Positions 18,118 through 27,346 are shown, counted from the first letter of the stretch. The stretch: DNA of 64,000 nucleotides from an uncultured Opitutaceae bacterium (GCA_903862935.1 CAIOZY010000025.1:62001-126000); one strand, 5' to 3'. Numbers and translations: made by a program. The notes: generated by a model not told the origin, from the sequence alone.

Positions 18118-18248
18118 GGCTTTCCTCCATGGCGCGGATCAAAGCGCGGCCGGGCCCCCGAGTCACGCCGCAACTGGCTCGCAGCCCATTCGCCTTTGAA
18201 AAAATTCCGTGTCGCATTTCTCCCGCGCCCCTCGGACAATCGCACCCC

Positions 18249-21212
18249 GTGCGCACCGAAACCCGCCCCGGCACCGCAACGCCCCCCCTTGAGGAGCTGG
18301 CCTCCCTCCTGGGGGAGCGGCTGCAGACCGGCCGCGCAATCCGGGTCATCTACGCAACCGACGCTTCCGAGTACCAGCAGATCCCGCTCGCCGTGGCGCT
18401 GCCGCGGGACGAGTCCGAGGTGCGGATCCTCCTTGAGTTTGCGGCCCGGCACCGGATCGGCCTGGTTCCCCGCGGCGCGGGCACCTCGCTTGCGGGCCAA
18501 GTGGTAGGCGACGGGATCATCGTCGACCTCGGCCGGCACCTGAACCGGATCCTTGAGATCAACCCGGCGGCCCGCCGGGTCCGGGTGCAGCCGGGGGTCG
18601 TGCGAAACGAGCTGAACCTGGCGCTTAAGCCCCACGGGCTCCTCTTCGGGCCCGAGACCTCGACGGCGAACCGGGCGATGATCGGCGGGATGGTGGGCAA
18701 CAACGCCTGCGGCTCGAACTCGATCGTCTACGGCTCGACGCGCGAGCACCTGGTGCGCGCGCGGGGTTTCCTCAGCGACGGCTCGGAGGCGACCTTCGGC
18801 CCCCTCACTCCCGATGAGTTCGCGGCCAAGTGCGAGGGTCCCGACTGCCTGGAGACCCGGATCTACCGGACAGTCCGCGAACTGCTCGGCCAGGGGCGCA
18901 ACCGGGAACTGATCGGCGAGCATTTTCCCAAGGCCTCCGTCACGCGGCGCAACACGGGCTATGCCCTGGACCAGCTGGCGGACTGCGCCGTGTTCGAGGC
19001 GGGCAGCCGGAAGCCGTTCAACCTGTGCCGGCTTCTTGCCGGCTCCGAGGGAACCCTGTTTGTCGCGGTCGAGTTCGAGCTAAACTGCGAGCCCCTGCCC
19101 CCGCCTGGGGCGCTCCTGTGCGCGCACTTTGGAAGCATCGCCGAGTCCCTGCAGGCGACCCTGGTGGCGATGCGCCACCGCCCCTTCGGCTGCGAACTGA
19201 TCGACCGTCACATCCTGGACTGCACCAAGGCGAACCTCGGCCAGGCCCCCAACCGGTTCTTCGTACAGGGGAACCCCGGGGCGGTCCTCGTGATCGAGGT
19301 CCGCAACGAGCGGCGCGAGGCGACCGAGGAAGCGATGCGCGCGATCGAGGCCGACCTGCGAGCAGCGGGGCTCGGCTACGCCTATCCGGTCGTGTGGGGC
19401 GCCGACTGCGACCGGGTCTGGGAGTTGAGGCGCGCGGGCCAGGGGCTCATGAACAATGTGCCGGGGGACGCGAAGCCCCGCGAGGTGGTCGAGGACACGG
19501 CAGTCGCCGTCGAGGACCTGCCGGCCTACATAGCCGAGTTCGACGCCCTCATGCGCGGGCGCTACGGCGTCGGCTGCGTCTACTACGCCCACGCGGGCGC
19601 AGGGGAATTGCACACCCGGCCGCTGTTTAACCTGAGGACCGAGGAGGGCCTGAGGCGCTTCCGGGGAATCGCGACCGATGTCGCGGCCCTGGTGAAGAAG
19701 TACCGAGGCTCCCTCTCCGGCGAGCACGGCGACGGGCGCCTGCGCGGCGAATTCATCCCGTTCATGGTCGGGCCGGAATGCTACGCGATGATGCGGCGGG
19801 TGAAGGAGACCTTCGACCCGGCCGGGATCCTGAACCCCGGGAAGATCATCGACACCCCCCCGATGGACACGTCGCTGCGGCACGCGCCCGGTCACCCCGA
19901 CCCCGTACACGCCACCCTCTTCGACTTCGGGTCCGTCGGCGGGATCCTGCGCGCGGCCGAGCGGTGCACGGGCGTCGGCGAGTGCCGCAAGTCCGAGCGG
20001 ATGGGCGGGACCATGTGCCCGAGCTACATGGCCACCCGCGACGAGAAGGACTCGACCCGAGCCCGGGCGAACCTGCTGCGCGACATCCTCACCCACCCCC
20101 GCGACCCCACGAACCCCTGGGACAGCGAGGAACTCAAGGGGGTCATGGACCTGTGCCTGTCGTGCAAGGGCTGCAAGTCGGAGTGCCCCTCCAACGTCGA
20201 CATGACGAGGCTGAAGGCCGAGTGGCAGCAACACTTCTACGACACCCGGGGTGTGCCCTTGCGCTCGCGCCTGGTCTCGCAGTTCGGCCGGGCGATGCGC
20301 CTGGCCTCGCTCGCCCCGGCACTTTACAACTGGGCAGTCTCGACCCCGGCGGTCGCCGGGGCGATCAAGCGCCTGGCCGGGTTCGCCCCGGGGCGGAGCC
20401 TCCCGCGGCTCCACCGCACCACCCTCACCTCCTGGCACGCCGGAAACGCGAACCGGCCCGGCCCCTTCCCCAACGGCCGGGTGCACCTGTTCTGCGACGA
20501 GTTCACGAACACCAACGACGCCCTAGTCGGGATCCGCGCCGTGGAGCTGCTGAACCGCCTCGGCTACGAGGTCGTGATCCCGAGGCAGGCCGACAGCGGC
20601 CGGGCCCACCTCTCGAAGGGCCTGGTGCGGTCCGCGCGGGCCCTCGCGATCCGGAACGTCGAATGGCTGAAGGACGTCGTCACGGCTGAGGCCCCCCTCA
20701 TCGGGATCGAACCCTCGGCGATCCTGGGCTTTCGCGATGAGTATCCCGCGCTTGTTCCCCCGGCCTTAAGGCCCGCGGCCGAGGCCCTGGCGAAGAACGC
20801 CCTCTTGGTCGACGAATTCCTCGCCCGGGAGGCCGATTCGGGCAGGGTCACGGCGGCCTCCTTCCGCAGGGACGAGCGGTTGGTCCTGCTCCACGGACAC
20901 TGCCACCAGAAGGCCCTCGCCTCGGTCGAGCCCACGGTGCGGATCCTCGGGCTGCCTCCGGGGTACAAGGTCAGCGTCATCCCCTCCGGCTGCTGCGGCA
21001 TGGCGGGCTCCTTCGGCTACGAGAAGGAGCACTTCGAGCTGTCCCAGAAGGTCGGGGAGCTGGTCCTCATGCCCGCCGTGCGCTCGGCCCCCGAGGGGGC
21101 GCTCATCGCCGCCCCGGGAACGAGCTGCCGCCACCAGATCAAGGATGCGACCGGAAGGGTCGCGCTCCACCCGGTCGAGGTCCTGCACGCCGCGCTGGCC
21201 GACCCGGGCTAG
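18249..21212 (+). CDS. FAD-linked oxidase / Fe-S oxidoreductase fusion (D-lactate or glycolate dehydrogenase-like)
   Basis: A large oxidoreductase combining a VAO-type flavoprotein with an Fe-S protein, comparable to fused GlcD and GlcF or to YdiJ. The N-terminal part has the FAD motif VPRGAGTSLAGQVVGDGI and FGPETSTANRAMIGGMVGNN. The middle has the FAD-oxidase C-terminal SGEHGDGRLRGEF. Then come Fe-S motifs CTGVGECRK with MCPSY, and CLSCKGCKSECPS, and finally CCG-domain motifs HCHQKAL and SGCCGMAGSFG. It probably oxidises a 2-hydroxyacid and passes electrons to a quinone or ferredoxin. The frame is open from 18129, but that start lies in the divergent gene's ribosome site and adds 40 non-conserved residues, so the GTG at 18249 is preferred. 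Confidence 0.88.
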   Translation: MRTETRPGTATPPLEELASLLGERLQTGRAIRVIYATDASEYQQIPLAVALPRDESEVRILLEFAARHRIGLVPRGAGTSLAGQVVGDGIIVDLGRHLNRILEINPAARRVRVQPGVVRNELNLALKPHGLLFGPETSTANRAMIGGMVGNNACGSNSIVYGSTREHLVRARGFLSDGSEATFGPLTPDEFAAKCEGPDCLETRIYRTVRELLGQGRNRELIGEHFPKASVTRRNTGYALDQLADCAVFEAGSRKPFNLCRLLAGSEGTLFVAVEFELNCEPLPPPGALLCAHFGSIAESLQATLVAMRHRPFGCELIDRHILDCTKANLGQAPNRFFVQGNPGAVLVIEVRNERREATEEAMRAIEADLRAAGLGYAYPVVWGADCDRVWELRRAGQGLMNNVPGDAKPREVVEDTAVAVEDLPAYIAEFDALMRGRYGVGCVYYAHAGAGELHTRPLFNLRTEEGLRRFRGIATDVAALVKKYRGSLSGEHGDGRLRGEFIPFMVGPECYAMMRRVKETFDPAGILNPGKIIDTPPMDTSLRHAPGHPDPVHATLFDFGSVGGILRAAERCTGVGECRKSERMGGTMCPSYMATRDEKDSTRARANLLRDILTHPRDPTNPWDSEELKGVMDLCLSCKGCKSECPSNVDMTRLKAEWQQHFYDTRGVPLRSRLVSQFGRAMRLASLAPALYNWAVSTPAVAGAIKRLAGFAPGRSLPRLHRTTLTSWHAGNANRPGPFPNGRVHLFCDEFTNTNDALVGIRAVELLNRLGYEVVIPRQADSGRAHLSKGLVRSARALAIRNVEWLKDVVTAEAPLIGIEPSAILGFRDEYPALVPPALRPAAEALAKNALLVDEFLAREADSGRVTAASFRRDERLVLLHGHCHQKALASVEPTVRILGLPPGYKVSVIPSGCCGMAGSFGYEKEHFELSQKVGELVLMPAVRSAPEGALIAAPGTSCRHQIKDATGRVALHPVEVLHAALADPG

Positions 21213-21223
21213 CCCGCCCCTCG

Positions 21224-22039
21224 ATGGCCCGGATCGTCTGCACGAGCGACCTGCACCTGGGGATCACCCCGGCCCGGACGCTCAAGGTCCTGGTCGGCGA
21301 CATGGCGCGGGCCCGGCCCGACGCCGTGGTCGTGGCCGGGGACCTGGGGGAGCCCGCTGAGCTGTTCTGCGCCTGCCTGGACCTGCTGCGGCCGCTGCAG
21401 GTCCCCGTCGGCATCGTCGCCGGGAACCACGACCTGTGGACGCAGGCGGGGGGCGGCCCGGACAGCGACCAGCTCTTTGGGGAGATCCTGCCGCGGCACG
21501 TGCGGGCCCGCGGGCAGTGTTGGCTCGAGGAGGATTCGATTTTCCTTGCCGACGGGACGGTGCTCGCCGGCTCGATCGCCTGGTATGACTACTCCAAGCG
21601 AAACCCGCAGACCGCCGAATGGACCCCCGAGCAGTTCGCGCGGGCCAAGCCCGACGTGATCAACGACGGGCGCCGCATCGCCTGGGGGCACACCGACCCG
21701 GGCTTCGCGGGCCTGGTCTCGGATCGCCTCGTAGCGCGTCTCGAACGCCTGTCGGGAGACCCGGCAGTCCGGCGGATCCTGGTCGCCACCCATGTCCCCG
21801 TCTTCGAGCGCCAGCTGACCGGCCGGAGGGGCGATGACCCCGTCCTGGAAAGCTACTATGCGAACCTCACCCTGGGGCGGCGGCTCCTCGCCTTCCCGAA
21901 GGTGGGCGCCGTGGTGAGCGGGCACACCCACCGCGGGCTCGAGCCGGTCGAGGTCCCGCAGGAGGGCCGCCCCCCCGTCACGCTAGCGAACCTGGGAAGC
22001 GACTACGGGGACCCGCGCTTCGTCACGCTAGAACTCTGA
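21224..22039 (+). CDS. Calcineurin-like metallophosphoesterase
   Basis: A 271-residue cytoplasmic protein with the full metallophosphoesterase motif set: CTSDLHLG (metal Asp and His), VVAGDLGEP, VAGNHDLW, VATHVPVF and SGHTHRG. These bind a dinuclear metal centre that hydrolyses phosphomono- or diesters; the substrate cannot be read from sequence. It starts 11 bases after the FAD/Fe-S gene and probably shares its transcript. The last 37 bases overlap the convergent 3-hydroxyacyl-CoA-dehydrogenase-like gene. Confidence 0.9.
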   Translation: MARIVCTSDLHLGITPARTLKVLVGDMARARPDAVVVAGDLGEPAELFCACLDLLRPLQVPVGIVAGNHDLWTQAGGGPDSDQLFGEILPRHVRARGQCWLEEDSIFLADGTVLAGSIAWYDYSKRNPQTAEWTPEQFARAKPDVINDGRRIAWGHTDPGFAGLVSDRLVARLERLSGDPAVRRILVATHVPVFERQLTGRRGDDPVLESYYANLTLGRRLLAFPKVGAVVSGHTHRGLEPVEVPQEGRPPVTLANLGSDYGDPRFVTLEL

Positions 22040-22989
22040 TCGGACGGCCCCCCTTGGGGACCGCCCCGGAGCGCGATCAGGCCCAGGAGCAGACGGTCGC
22101 GCTCGCGCTCGAGTTCCTCGACCGAGCGGCCCGCGGCTTCCTCCTCGACGCCGTCGATCAGGGCCACCTTGAGCTCCGGGGTGAGCACCGGGTTTCCCAG
22201 GTCGGCCCACCAGCTCTCGAACGGCCCCGACAGGTGGTCCATGAAGTGCCGCATCCCGCCCCGCCCTCCCCCGAGGTGAAGGATCAGGTTGGGCCCCATG
22301 ACGCCCCAGCGAAGGCCCGGCCCCTGCGCGACCGCCGCGTCGACGTCGGCCACGCTCACGACGCCCTCGGCGACCAGGTGCACGGCCTCGCGCCACAGCG
22401 CCGCCTGGAGGCGGTTGGCGACGTGGCCCCGGACCTCGCGCCGGACATGGATCGCATGCTTTCCGATCGAGCTGTAGAAGGCCATCGCCCGCTCGATCGT
22501 CTCCGGGGATGTCCGCTCGCCGCCGACCACCTCAACCAACGGGATTACGTGGGGCGGGTTGAAGGGATGCCCGATCACGCAGCGGCCCGGGTTGGCGCAC
22601 CCCGACTGGATGACACTCATCTTCAGCCCGGAGGAACTTGAGGCCAGGATCGCGCCGGCGGGTGTGGCCCGGTCGAGCTGGGCGAAGAGCCCCACCTTGA
22701 ATTCAGCCCGCTCCGGCCCGCTCTCCTGCACAAAGTCGGCACGCGCCACGGCCTCGGCCGGGTCGGGCGTGAAGCGCAGCCGATTCCTGGATGCGCCGGC
22801 CTTCAGGCCGAGTTGCTCCAAGATGGGCCAGGCCCGGTCGACGGACTCTCTCAGGCTCTTTTCGGCTCCTGGCGCGGGGTCGGCGGCGGTGACGTCGAGG
22901 CCCTGGGCGAGAAACAGCGCCGCCCAGCTCCCTCCGATCAAACCGGTGCCGACCACCGCCACGTGACGGATGGGGTCGGGTTTTTCCAT
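22003..22989 (-). CDS. 3-hydroxyacyl-CoA dehydrogenase family protein (carnitine/L-gulonate dehydrogenase-like)
   Basis: A 328-residue NAD-dependent dehydrogenase. The N-terminal Rossmann motif is VVGTGLIGGSWAALFLAQGL and the catalytic region is IGHPFNPPHVIPLVEVVGG, containing the conserved His. A single-domain protein of this length matches L-carnitine dehydrogenase and lambda-crystallin (L-gulonate 3-dehydrogenase) more than the fatty-acid enzymes. It is the last gene of the second sugar-acid operon, so a role in oxidising a 3-hydroxy acid is plausible. Its 3' end overlaps the convergent metallophosphoesterase gene. Confidence 0.86.
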   Translation of the reverse strand: MEKPDPIRHVAVVGTGLIGGSWAALFLAQGLDVTAADPAPGAEKSLRESVDRAWPILEQLGLKAGASRNRLRFTPDPAEAVARADFVQESGPERAEFKVGLFAQLDRATPAGAILASSSSGLKMSVIQSGCANPGRCVIGHPFNPPHVIPLVEVVGGERTSPETIERAMAFYSSIGKHAIHVRREVRGHVANRLQAALWREAVHLVAEGVVSVADVDAAVAQGPGLRWGVMGPNLILHLGGGRGGMRHFMDHLSGPFESWWADLGNPVLTPELKVALIDGVEEEAAGRSVEELERERDRLLLGLIALRGGPQGGPSDQSSSVTKRGSP

Positions 22990-22999
22990 AAGAGACGCT

Positions 23000-23791
23000 C
23001 TAGCGGGCGGTCCAGCCCCCGTCGATCGCGATCGCCGCGCCCGTGATCGAGCGCGCCATGTCCCCGCACAGGAAGACGGCCAGGGCCGCGATCTCGCCTG
23101 GCTCGATCAGGCGCTTGGTCGGCTGGACGGCGAGGATCACGTCGCGGAGGACCCGTTCCCGCGGAAGCCCGTGGGCCTTCGCCTGGGCGTCGATCTGCCC
23201 CTCGACCAGCGGCGTCCGCACGTACCCCGGGCAGATCGCGTTGCAGGTGATCCCCGCCTCGGCCACCTCGAGGGCCACCGTCCGGGTGAGCCCGACCTGC
23301 CCGTGCTTGGCGGCGACATAGGCCGACTTGAAGGGTGAGGCCACCAAGCCGTGGGCCGAGGCGATATTGATGATCCGCCCCCAGCCCCGGCGCTTCATGC
23401 CGGGCAGGGCCGCCTTGATGGTGTGGAAGGTGGAATTGAGGATCACGTCCTGGATCCCCTCCCAGGTCTCCTCGGGAAACTGGTCGACCGGGCTGACGTG
23501 CTGGAAGCCGGCGTTGTTGACCAGAATGTCCACGGACCCGAGGGCCGATTCCGCCTCCCGGACAAGCGCGGCAACCTGGTCGGGGTTGCGCATGTCGGCC
23601 CCGTTGTAGGCGACGTTCGAGCCGGTCTCGGAGGAAAGCGAGGAGCGCAGGCGCTCGATCTCGGCCGGGTCGCCGAAGCCGTTGAGCATGACGCTCGCGC
23701 CCTCGCCCGCCAGGGCGCGGGCGATCGCAAGCCCGATGCCGCTGGTCGAGCCGGTGACGACGGCGCAGCGGCCCTTGAGGGTTTGGCTCAC
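23000..23791 (-). CDS. SDR oxidoreductase, 3-hydroxybutyrate dehydrogenase-like
   Basis: A classical short-chain dehydrogenase of 263 residues. NAD-binding TGSTSGIGLAIA, the structural NNAG motif (LVNNAGFQHVSPV), the catalytic Ser in IINIASAHGLVAS and the YVAAKHG Tyr-Lys pair are all present. The IASAHG and FQHVSPV context is that of D-beta-hydroxybutyrate dehydrogenases. The GTG at 23791 overlaps the upstream SDR stop as GTGA; a TTG one codon earlier is also possible. In this operon it may act on a hydroxy sugar acid rather than on hydroxybutyrate. Confidence 0.88.
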   Translation of the reverse strand: MSQTLKGRCAVVTGSTSGIGLAIARALAGEGASVMLNGFGDPAEIERLRSSLSSETGSNVAYNGADMRNPDQVAALVREAESALGSVDILVNNAGFQHVSPVDQFPEETWEGIQDVILNSTFHTIKAALPGMKRRGWGRIINIASAHGLVASPFKSAYVAAKHGQVGLTRTVALEVAEAGITCNAICPGYVRTPLVEGQIDAQAKAHGLPRERVLRDVILAVQPTKRLIEPGEIAALAVFLCGDMARSITGAAIAIDGGWTAR

Positions 23792-24567
23792 CAAATCGTC
23801 CAGCCCCCGTCGACCATCAGGTACTGCCCGGTCACGTAGGAGGCGCTGTCAGTCAGGAACATCAGGGTCGGGCCCACGACCTCGGTGTTCACGCCGATCC
23901 GGTTCATCGGGTTCTTGTTCCCGAGCTCCTTCATGAAGTCCGGGTACTGCTTCTGCGTTCCCGGGTGCGGGAACGGGCCCGGGACGATCGAGTTGAAGCG
24001 GACCCCGAACGGGGCGTAGTGGACCGCGAAGTAGCGGTTCATCTGCAGGAGCGCGGCCTTGCCCGCCCCGTAGTCGATCGGGTTCGGCTTGTTCGGCAGG
24101 TGGTAGATCCTCGGGTCGGGCGAGACGATCCCGTACATGCTCGAGTACAAAACAATGCTGCCCGAGCCCCGCGCCTTCATCCGGTCGGCGAGGACGCGGC
24201 AGGCCACGAAGACCGGGGTCAGGCCCTTGTCGAAGCTGGCCTGGAACTCCTCCTTGGACAGCTCCGCCAGGGTCTTTCCCCCCGAGGAGGCGGTCGGCAG
24301 GTAGACCACGCCGTCGGGGACGCCGTGGGAAGCCATGAGCGCGTTGAGGTTGGCTTCGAGCCTCTCGATATCGGTCACGTCCAGGTCGGCCGCGACCGCG
24401 CGGGGCAGCTTCTTCTGCCGGACCAGCGCCGCCGCCTTTCCGGGCAGGTCGATGCAGAGCGTCTTCGCGCACAGCGGATCGATCTCCTCGGTGATGGCCG
24501 AGCCGAAGTAGCCGGCGCCGCCGATGACCCAGATCGTCTTCTTTTCCAGGGAATACCAGGGATTCAT
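23788..24567 (-). CDS. SDR oxidoreductase (PtmA-like context motifs)
   Basis: A 259-residue short-chain dehydrogenase with a slightly altered N-terminal nucleotide motif, GGAGYFGSAI. The catalytic region has YSSMYGIVSPDPRIY followed by YGAGKAAL (Tyr-x-x-x-Lys), and a C-terminal MVDGGW. The SSMYG block is shared with the next upstream SDR and resembles SDRs of the PtmA type found with nonulosonic-acid or surface-sugar genes; that resemblance is from memory of the family, not a search. It lies 24 bases downstream of the upstream SDR stop and overlaps the next gene. Substrate unknown. Confidence 0.85.
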   Translation of the reverse strand: MNPWYSLEKKTIWVIGGAGYFGSAITEEIDPLCAKTLCIDLPGKAAALVRQKKLPRAVAADLDVTDIERLEANLNALMASHGVPDGVVYLPTASSGGKTLAELSKEEFQASFDKGLTPVFVACRVLADRMKARGSGSIVLYSSMYGIVSPDPRIYHLPNKPNPIDYGAGKAALLQMNRYFAVHYAPFGVRFNSIVPGPFPHPGTQKQYPDFMKELGNKNPMNRIGVNTEVVGPTLMFLTDSASYVTGQYLMVDGGWTIW

Positions 24568-24591
24568 GGGATAGGGGGTGTGCAGCGGGCC

Positions 24592-25377
24592 CTAGCGGCA
24601 GGTGTAGCCGCCGTCGACCGGGATGGTGGCGCCCGTCACGTAGGTCGAGGCGTCGCTTAGCAGGAAGATCACCGCGCCACAGATCTCGCGGGCGTCGGCC
24701 ATCCGGGCGAGCGCGGTCATGCGGGCGAAGCGGCCGAGAAACTCAGCCGGCTGCGGCTTGTCCGGGTTGTAGATCCCGCCGGGGGTTACCGCGTTGACGC
24801 GCACCTTCTGCTTGCCGTAGTGGGTGGCCATCCAGCGGGTCATGTTGAGCATGCCGGCCTTGTGGAAGAAGTAGTCAGGCGAGGTGCCCATGTTTGTCCC
24901 CTCGTACAGGAAGGGGTTGAACCCCACCAGGCCGTACATGGAGGAGATGTTGACGAGGCTCCCGCCCCCGGAGGCGGCCATGGCGTCGCCCAGGGCGCGA
25001 ACCGTCGCAAAGAACCCGGTGGCGTTGGTCGCCATCGAGGCCTCCCACTGGGACAGGGGCACGTTCCAGCCCGTCATCGGCCGGCTGGCCGCATTGTAGA
25101 CGACCCCGTCGATCCGGCCATGGGCCGCGAGAACGCGGTCGCGCATGGCGAGGACCGAGGGCTCGGACTCAAGCTCGGCCTGCTCGGCGTAGACGGTTTG
25201 GCCCGCGGCGCACTCGGCGGCCGCCATGGACTCGACCTTCTTGCGGTCGCGGGAGGTGATCACGAGCTTGGCTTCTGCGCCCGCGATCGTGGAGACCAGC
25301 GACCGGCCGAGGAGGCCGGAGCCGCCACAAACGACGATGACTTTACCGCGCAGGGAGAACGAGAGAGTGTCAGGCAT
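24592..25377 (-). CDS. SDR oxidoreductase (PtmA-like)
   Basis: A 261-residue short-chain dehydrogenase. The nucleotide motif is VVCGGSGLLGRSLV, the NAAS motif replaces NNAG (VYNAASRPMTGW), catalytic Ser is in VNISSMYGLVG, and the catalytic pair is YFFHKAG. The stretch LYEGTNMGTSPDYFFHKAG is close to that of PtmA-like SDRs from flagellin-glycan and nonulosonate loci (family knowledge). The start overlaps the aldolase stop by 8 bases. Two SDRs of this subtype side by side suggest sequential or paired redox steps on one sugar skeleton. Confidence 0.86.
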   Translation of the reverse strand: MPDTLSFSLRGKVIVVCGGSGLLGRSLVSTIAGAEAKLVITSRDRKKVESMAAAECAAGQTVYAEQAELESEPSVLAMRDRVLAAHGRIDGVVYNAASRPMTGWNVPLSQWEASMATNATGFFATVRALGDAMAASGGGSLVNISSMYGLVGFNPFLYEGTNMGTSPDYFFHKAGMLNMTRWMATHYGKQKVRVNAVTPGGIYNPDKPQPAEFLGRFARMTALARMADAREICGAVIFLLSDASTYVTGATIPVDGGYTCR

Positions 25378-26191
25378 AGGGGGACTTTGTTGAGGTTTTG
25401 GAGGCGGCCGGGAGGGCGTCGACCAGGCCCTTCATGTGCTGCAGCCGCTGCTGGAAGTATCCGGTCAGGGCGACCACATCGGCGCCCAGCCCGAAGATCT
25501 GGTGCCCCTCGGCGACCAGTTCGGGAAGGGGCGCGATCAGCCCCGCGCTCATGACAAACTTGCCGTGCTTGCGGGCGACCGAGGCCACCTTCTTGCGGGC
25601 GGCCACAACCACCGGGTCGTTGATTTGCCCGGGCTTGCCGATCCGGTGGCTGAAGTCGCCCGGACCCAGGAGCAGGACGTCGTAACCGGGGACGGCCGCG
25701 ATCTCCTCGACGTTGGCCAGGCCCTCGGGGGACTCGATCTGCATGATGATGAACTTCTCGGTGTTGGAGTGCTTGATGTACTCGTCCATCGGGAGCATGC
25801 AGAAGAGCCCGTCGATGTTGCCGCCGTCGAGGGCGCGCCGGCCCAGCGGCTGGAAGCGCACCCAGTCAACGATCTGGCGGGCCTCCGCGGCCGTCGTCAC
25901 GTGGGGGACCATCAGGCCCGTCGCCCCGGCCTCGAGGGGCCGGACGTAATCGCTGTAGCTGCCCTTGCTCACCCGCACGATCGTGTCGATGTCGTGGAGC
26001 CGGGCGGCCCGGATCTGGTTTTCCAGGGCGATCCAGTCGTTGGGGACGTGCTCGTTGCAAAGCCACACGGCGTCGACCCCGGACAGGCCGGCGATCTCGA
26101 CGACGCGCGGCTCGGACAGGTTCAGTTTGAATACGGTGACTAGGTTTCCTCCGCGCAGGAGTTTCAGTACGCGGCTGGGTCTGGTGTTCAT
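25370..26191 (-). CDS. HpcH/HpaI-family class II aldolase
   Basis: A 273-residue aldolase of the 2-keto-3-deoxy-sugar-acid / 4-hydroxy-2-oxo-acid family. The metal ligands are in MQIESPEGLANV (Glu) and LLGPGDFSHRIG (Asp), the phosphate/carboxylate Arg is in TIVRVSKG, and NEHVPNDW supplies the likely catalytic His. These enzymes split 2-keto-3-deoxy acids to pyruvate and an aldehyde, the expected last step after dehydration by the enolase-superfamily enzyme of the neighbouring operon. The ATG overlaps the upstream Gfo/Idh stop (ATGA). Confidence 0.9.
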   Translation of the reverse strand: MNTRPSRVLKLLRGGNLVTVFKLNLSEPRVVEIAGLSGVDAVWLCNEHVPNDWIALENQIRAARLHDIDTIVRVSKGSYSDYVRPLEAGATGLMVPHVTTAAEARQIVDWVRFQPLGRRALDGGNIDGLFCMLPMDEYIKHSNTEKFIIMQIESPEGLANVEEIAAVPGYDVLLLGPGDFSHRIGKPGQINDPVVVAARKKVASVARKHGKFVMSAGLIAPLPELVAEGHQIFGLGADVVALTGYFQQRLQHMKGLVDALPAASKTSTKSPYA

Positions 26192-27204
26192 GAATGGATT
26201 CGGCTGAGGATTTCGGCAACGTCGACGCGGCGGCCGCCCTCGGCCCGGCTCCGCAGCCCGGCGATCAGGACGGCCATCATCTCCACGGTCTCGGAGAAGG
26301 GATAGGGGTCGACCCCGCCGTTGCGGACGAATTCGACAAAGGAGACGATCTGTCTGCGGAAGGACGTGTAGTAGGTGTGGTCGGTGCCGGAGAGACGCAC
26401 CTCGGTCTGCCCCGCGGTCCCGGCCAGATGCATCGTGCCCCAGGTGGCACCGCCGTCGTACATGACCGGGATGTTGATCTGGACCCCGGAGCGGTGGATG
26501 ATGTGGGCGATGTCGAACTTCGGCTGGCTCTCGAGCCGGACGGAGACAAACCCCGGGCCCAGCAGGCAGAAGACTGGCTCAAAAGCGTGGATCCCGTAGT
26601 TATCCCAGGCCTTGGCCATCTGGACCGAGATCCAGCGCAGCTCGCCCAGGGCCGAGCGGTCCTTCATGAGGGGCTCCAACTCCATCGCGTAGCGCATGGC
26701 GCTCGAGGAAAGAATGCGCGCCCCGGCCTTCTTCCAGCTGACGAAGGTCTGCAGGTCGGGCAGGGTCAGGGCCATGGGCTTGTCGACGAAGACGGGCAGG
26801 CCCGCCTCGATGAAGGGCCGGGCCCGGCGCACGTGCTCAAAGCCGTCGTCGGTTGCGACGAAGACCGCGTCGACGTGGCCGATCACGTCCTCGGGCTTCT
26901 TGACGACATGGGGGATCAGGGAGGCCTTCGCCACGAGCACGGCGTCCTTCGGGTCGTCGGTCCAGATGTGGGTCACCTGGGCGCCCGGGACGCGCACGCT
27001 CTCGAAGGGCTCGCCCCCGAGGTAGCGGGCGATTCCCGCGTACGGGCCAACGGCCATGGCAGCCTTGTCGTAGCTGTTGATGATAGCCGACCAGGAATAC
27101 GGGTGGCCGTTTCCGGCGACCATTCCCAGCATGGCGAACCGCAGGGGCTTGTCGGACTTGGCGGGAGCCGGGTCCTTCTTGGGGGCGGGATGCTTCGTTG
27201 ACAT
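26188..27204 (-). CDS. Gfo/Idh/MocA-family oxidoreductase
   Basis: A 338-residue NAD(P)-dependent sugar dehydrogenase. The Rossmann start FAMLGMVAGNGHPYSW is atypical, with a longer loop than usual, but VDAVFVATDDGFEHV and VFVDKPMALTL (the EKP-like motif carrying the catalytic Lys) are clear. A basic 19-residue N-terminal extension rich in Lys and Pro precedes the domain. It is the first gene of the second operon, with a predicted promoter 60-80 bases upstream. It probably oxidises or reduces a sugar or inositol-like ring; substrate unknown. Confidence 0.88.
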   Translation of the reverse strand: MSTKHPAPKKDPAPAKSDKPLRFAMLGMVAGNGHPYSWSAIINSYDKAAMAVGPYAGIARYLGGEPFESVRVPGAQVTHIWTDDPKDAVLVAKASLIPHVVKKPEDVIGHVDAVFVATDDGFEHVRRARPFIEAGLPVFVDKPMALTLPDLQTFVSWKKAGARILSSSAMRYAMELEPLMKDRSALGELRWISVQMAKAWDNYGIHAFEPVFCLLGPGFVSVRLESQPKFDIAHIIHRSGVQINIPVMYDGGATWGTMHLAGTAGQTEVRLSGTDHTYYTSFRRQIVSFVEFVRNGGVDPYPFSETVEMMAVLIAGLRSRAEGGRRVDVAEILSRIHS

Positions 27205-27244
27205 GGATGGAGTCCTTTAGCGATCAGCTGGCGGAGGCCAGCAT

Positions 27245-27286
27245 GTGCATACACGCGTATTTTCTAGGTACACCAGCTCAAGTCAA
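27245..27286 (-). promoter_or_regulatory. Predicted promoter and operator of the second sugar-acid operon
   Basis: On the minus strand TTGACT (27286-27281) is a good -35; AAAATA 17 bases on is a weak -10. Just downstream is a partly palindromic site ATACGCGTGTAT. The + strand 9-mer GCATACACG (27247-27255) recurs with one change at the gntR promoter (GTATACACG at 32168-32176), so both are candidate sites for the GntR regulator. Confidence 0.5.
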
Positions 27287-27306
27287 TGGAATAGCTTGGC
27301 GTGCCG

Positions 27307-27346
27307 AAAAAAAGATTTGATGCCTAAGTAATTGTCTTCAGGCATC
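27307..27346 (-). terminator. Predicted intrinsic terminator of the gntR-to-yhcH operon
   Basis: On the minus strand a 7-base stem GATGCCT/AGGCATC with a 14-base loop is followed by AAATC and then seven T. It lies about 53 bases after the YhcH-family stop and just upstream of the promoter of the next operon, where a terminator is expected. The stem is short, so it may be leaky. Confidence 0.6.
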
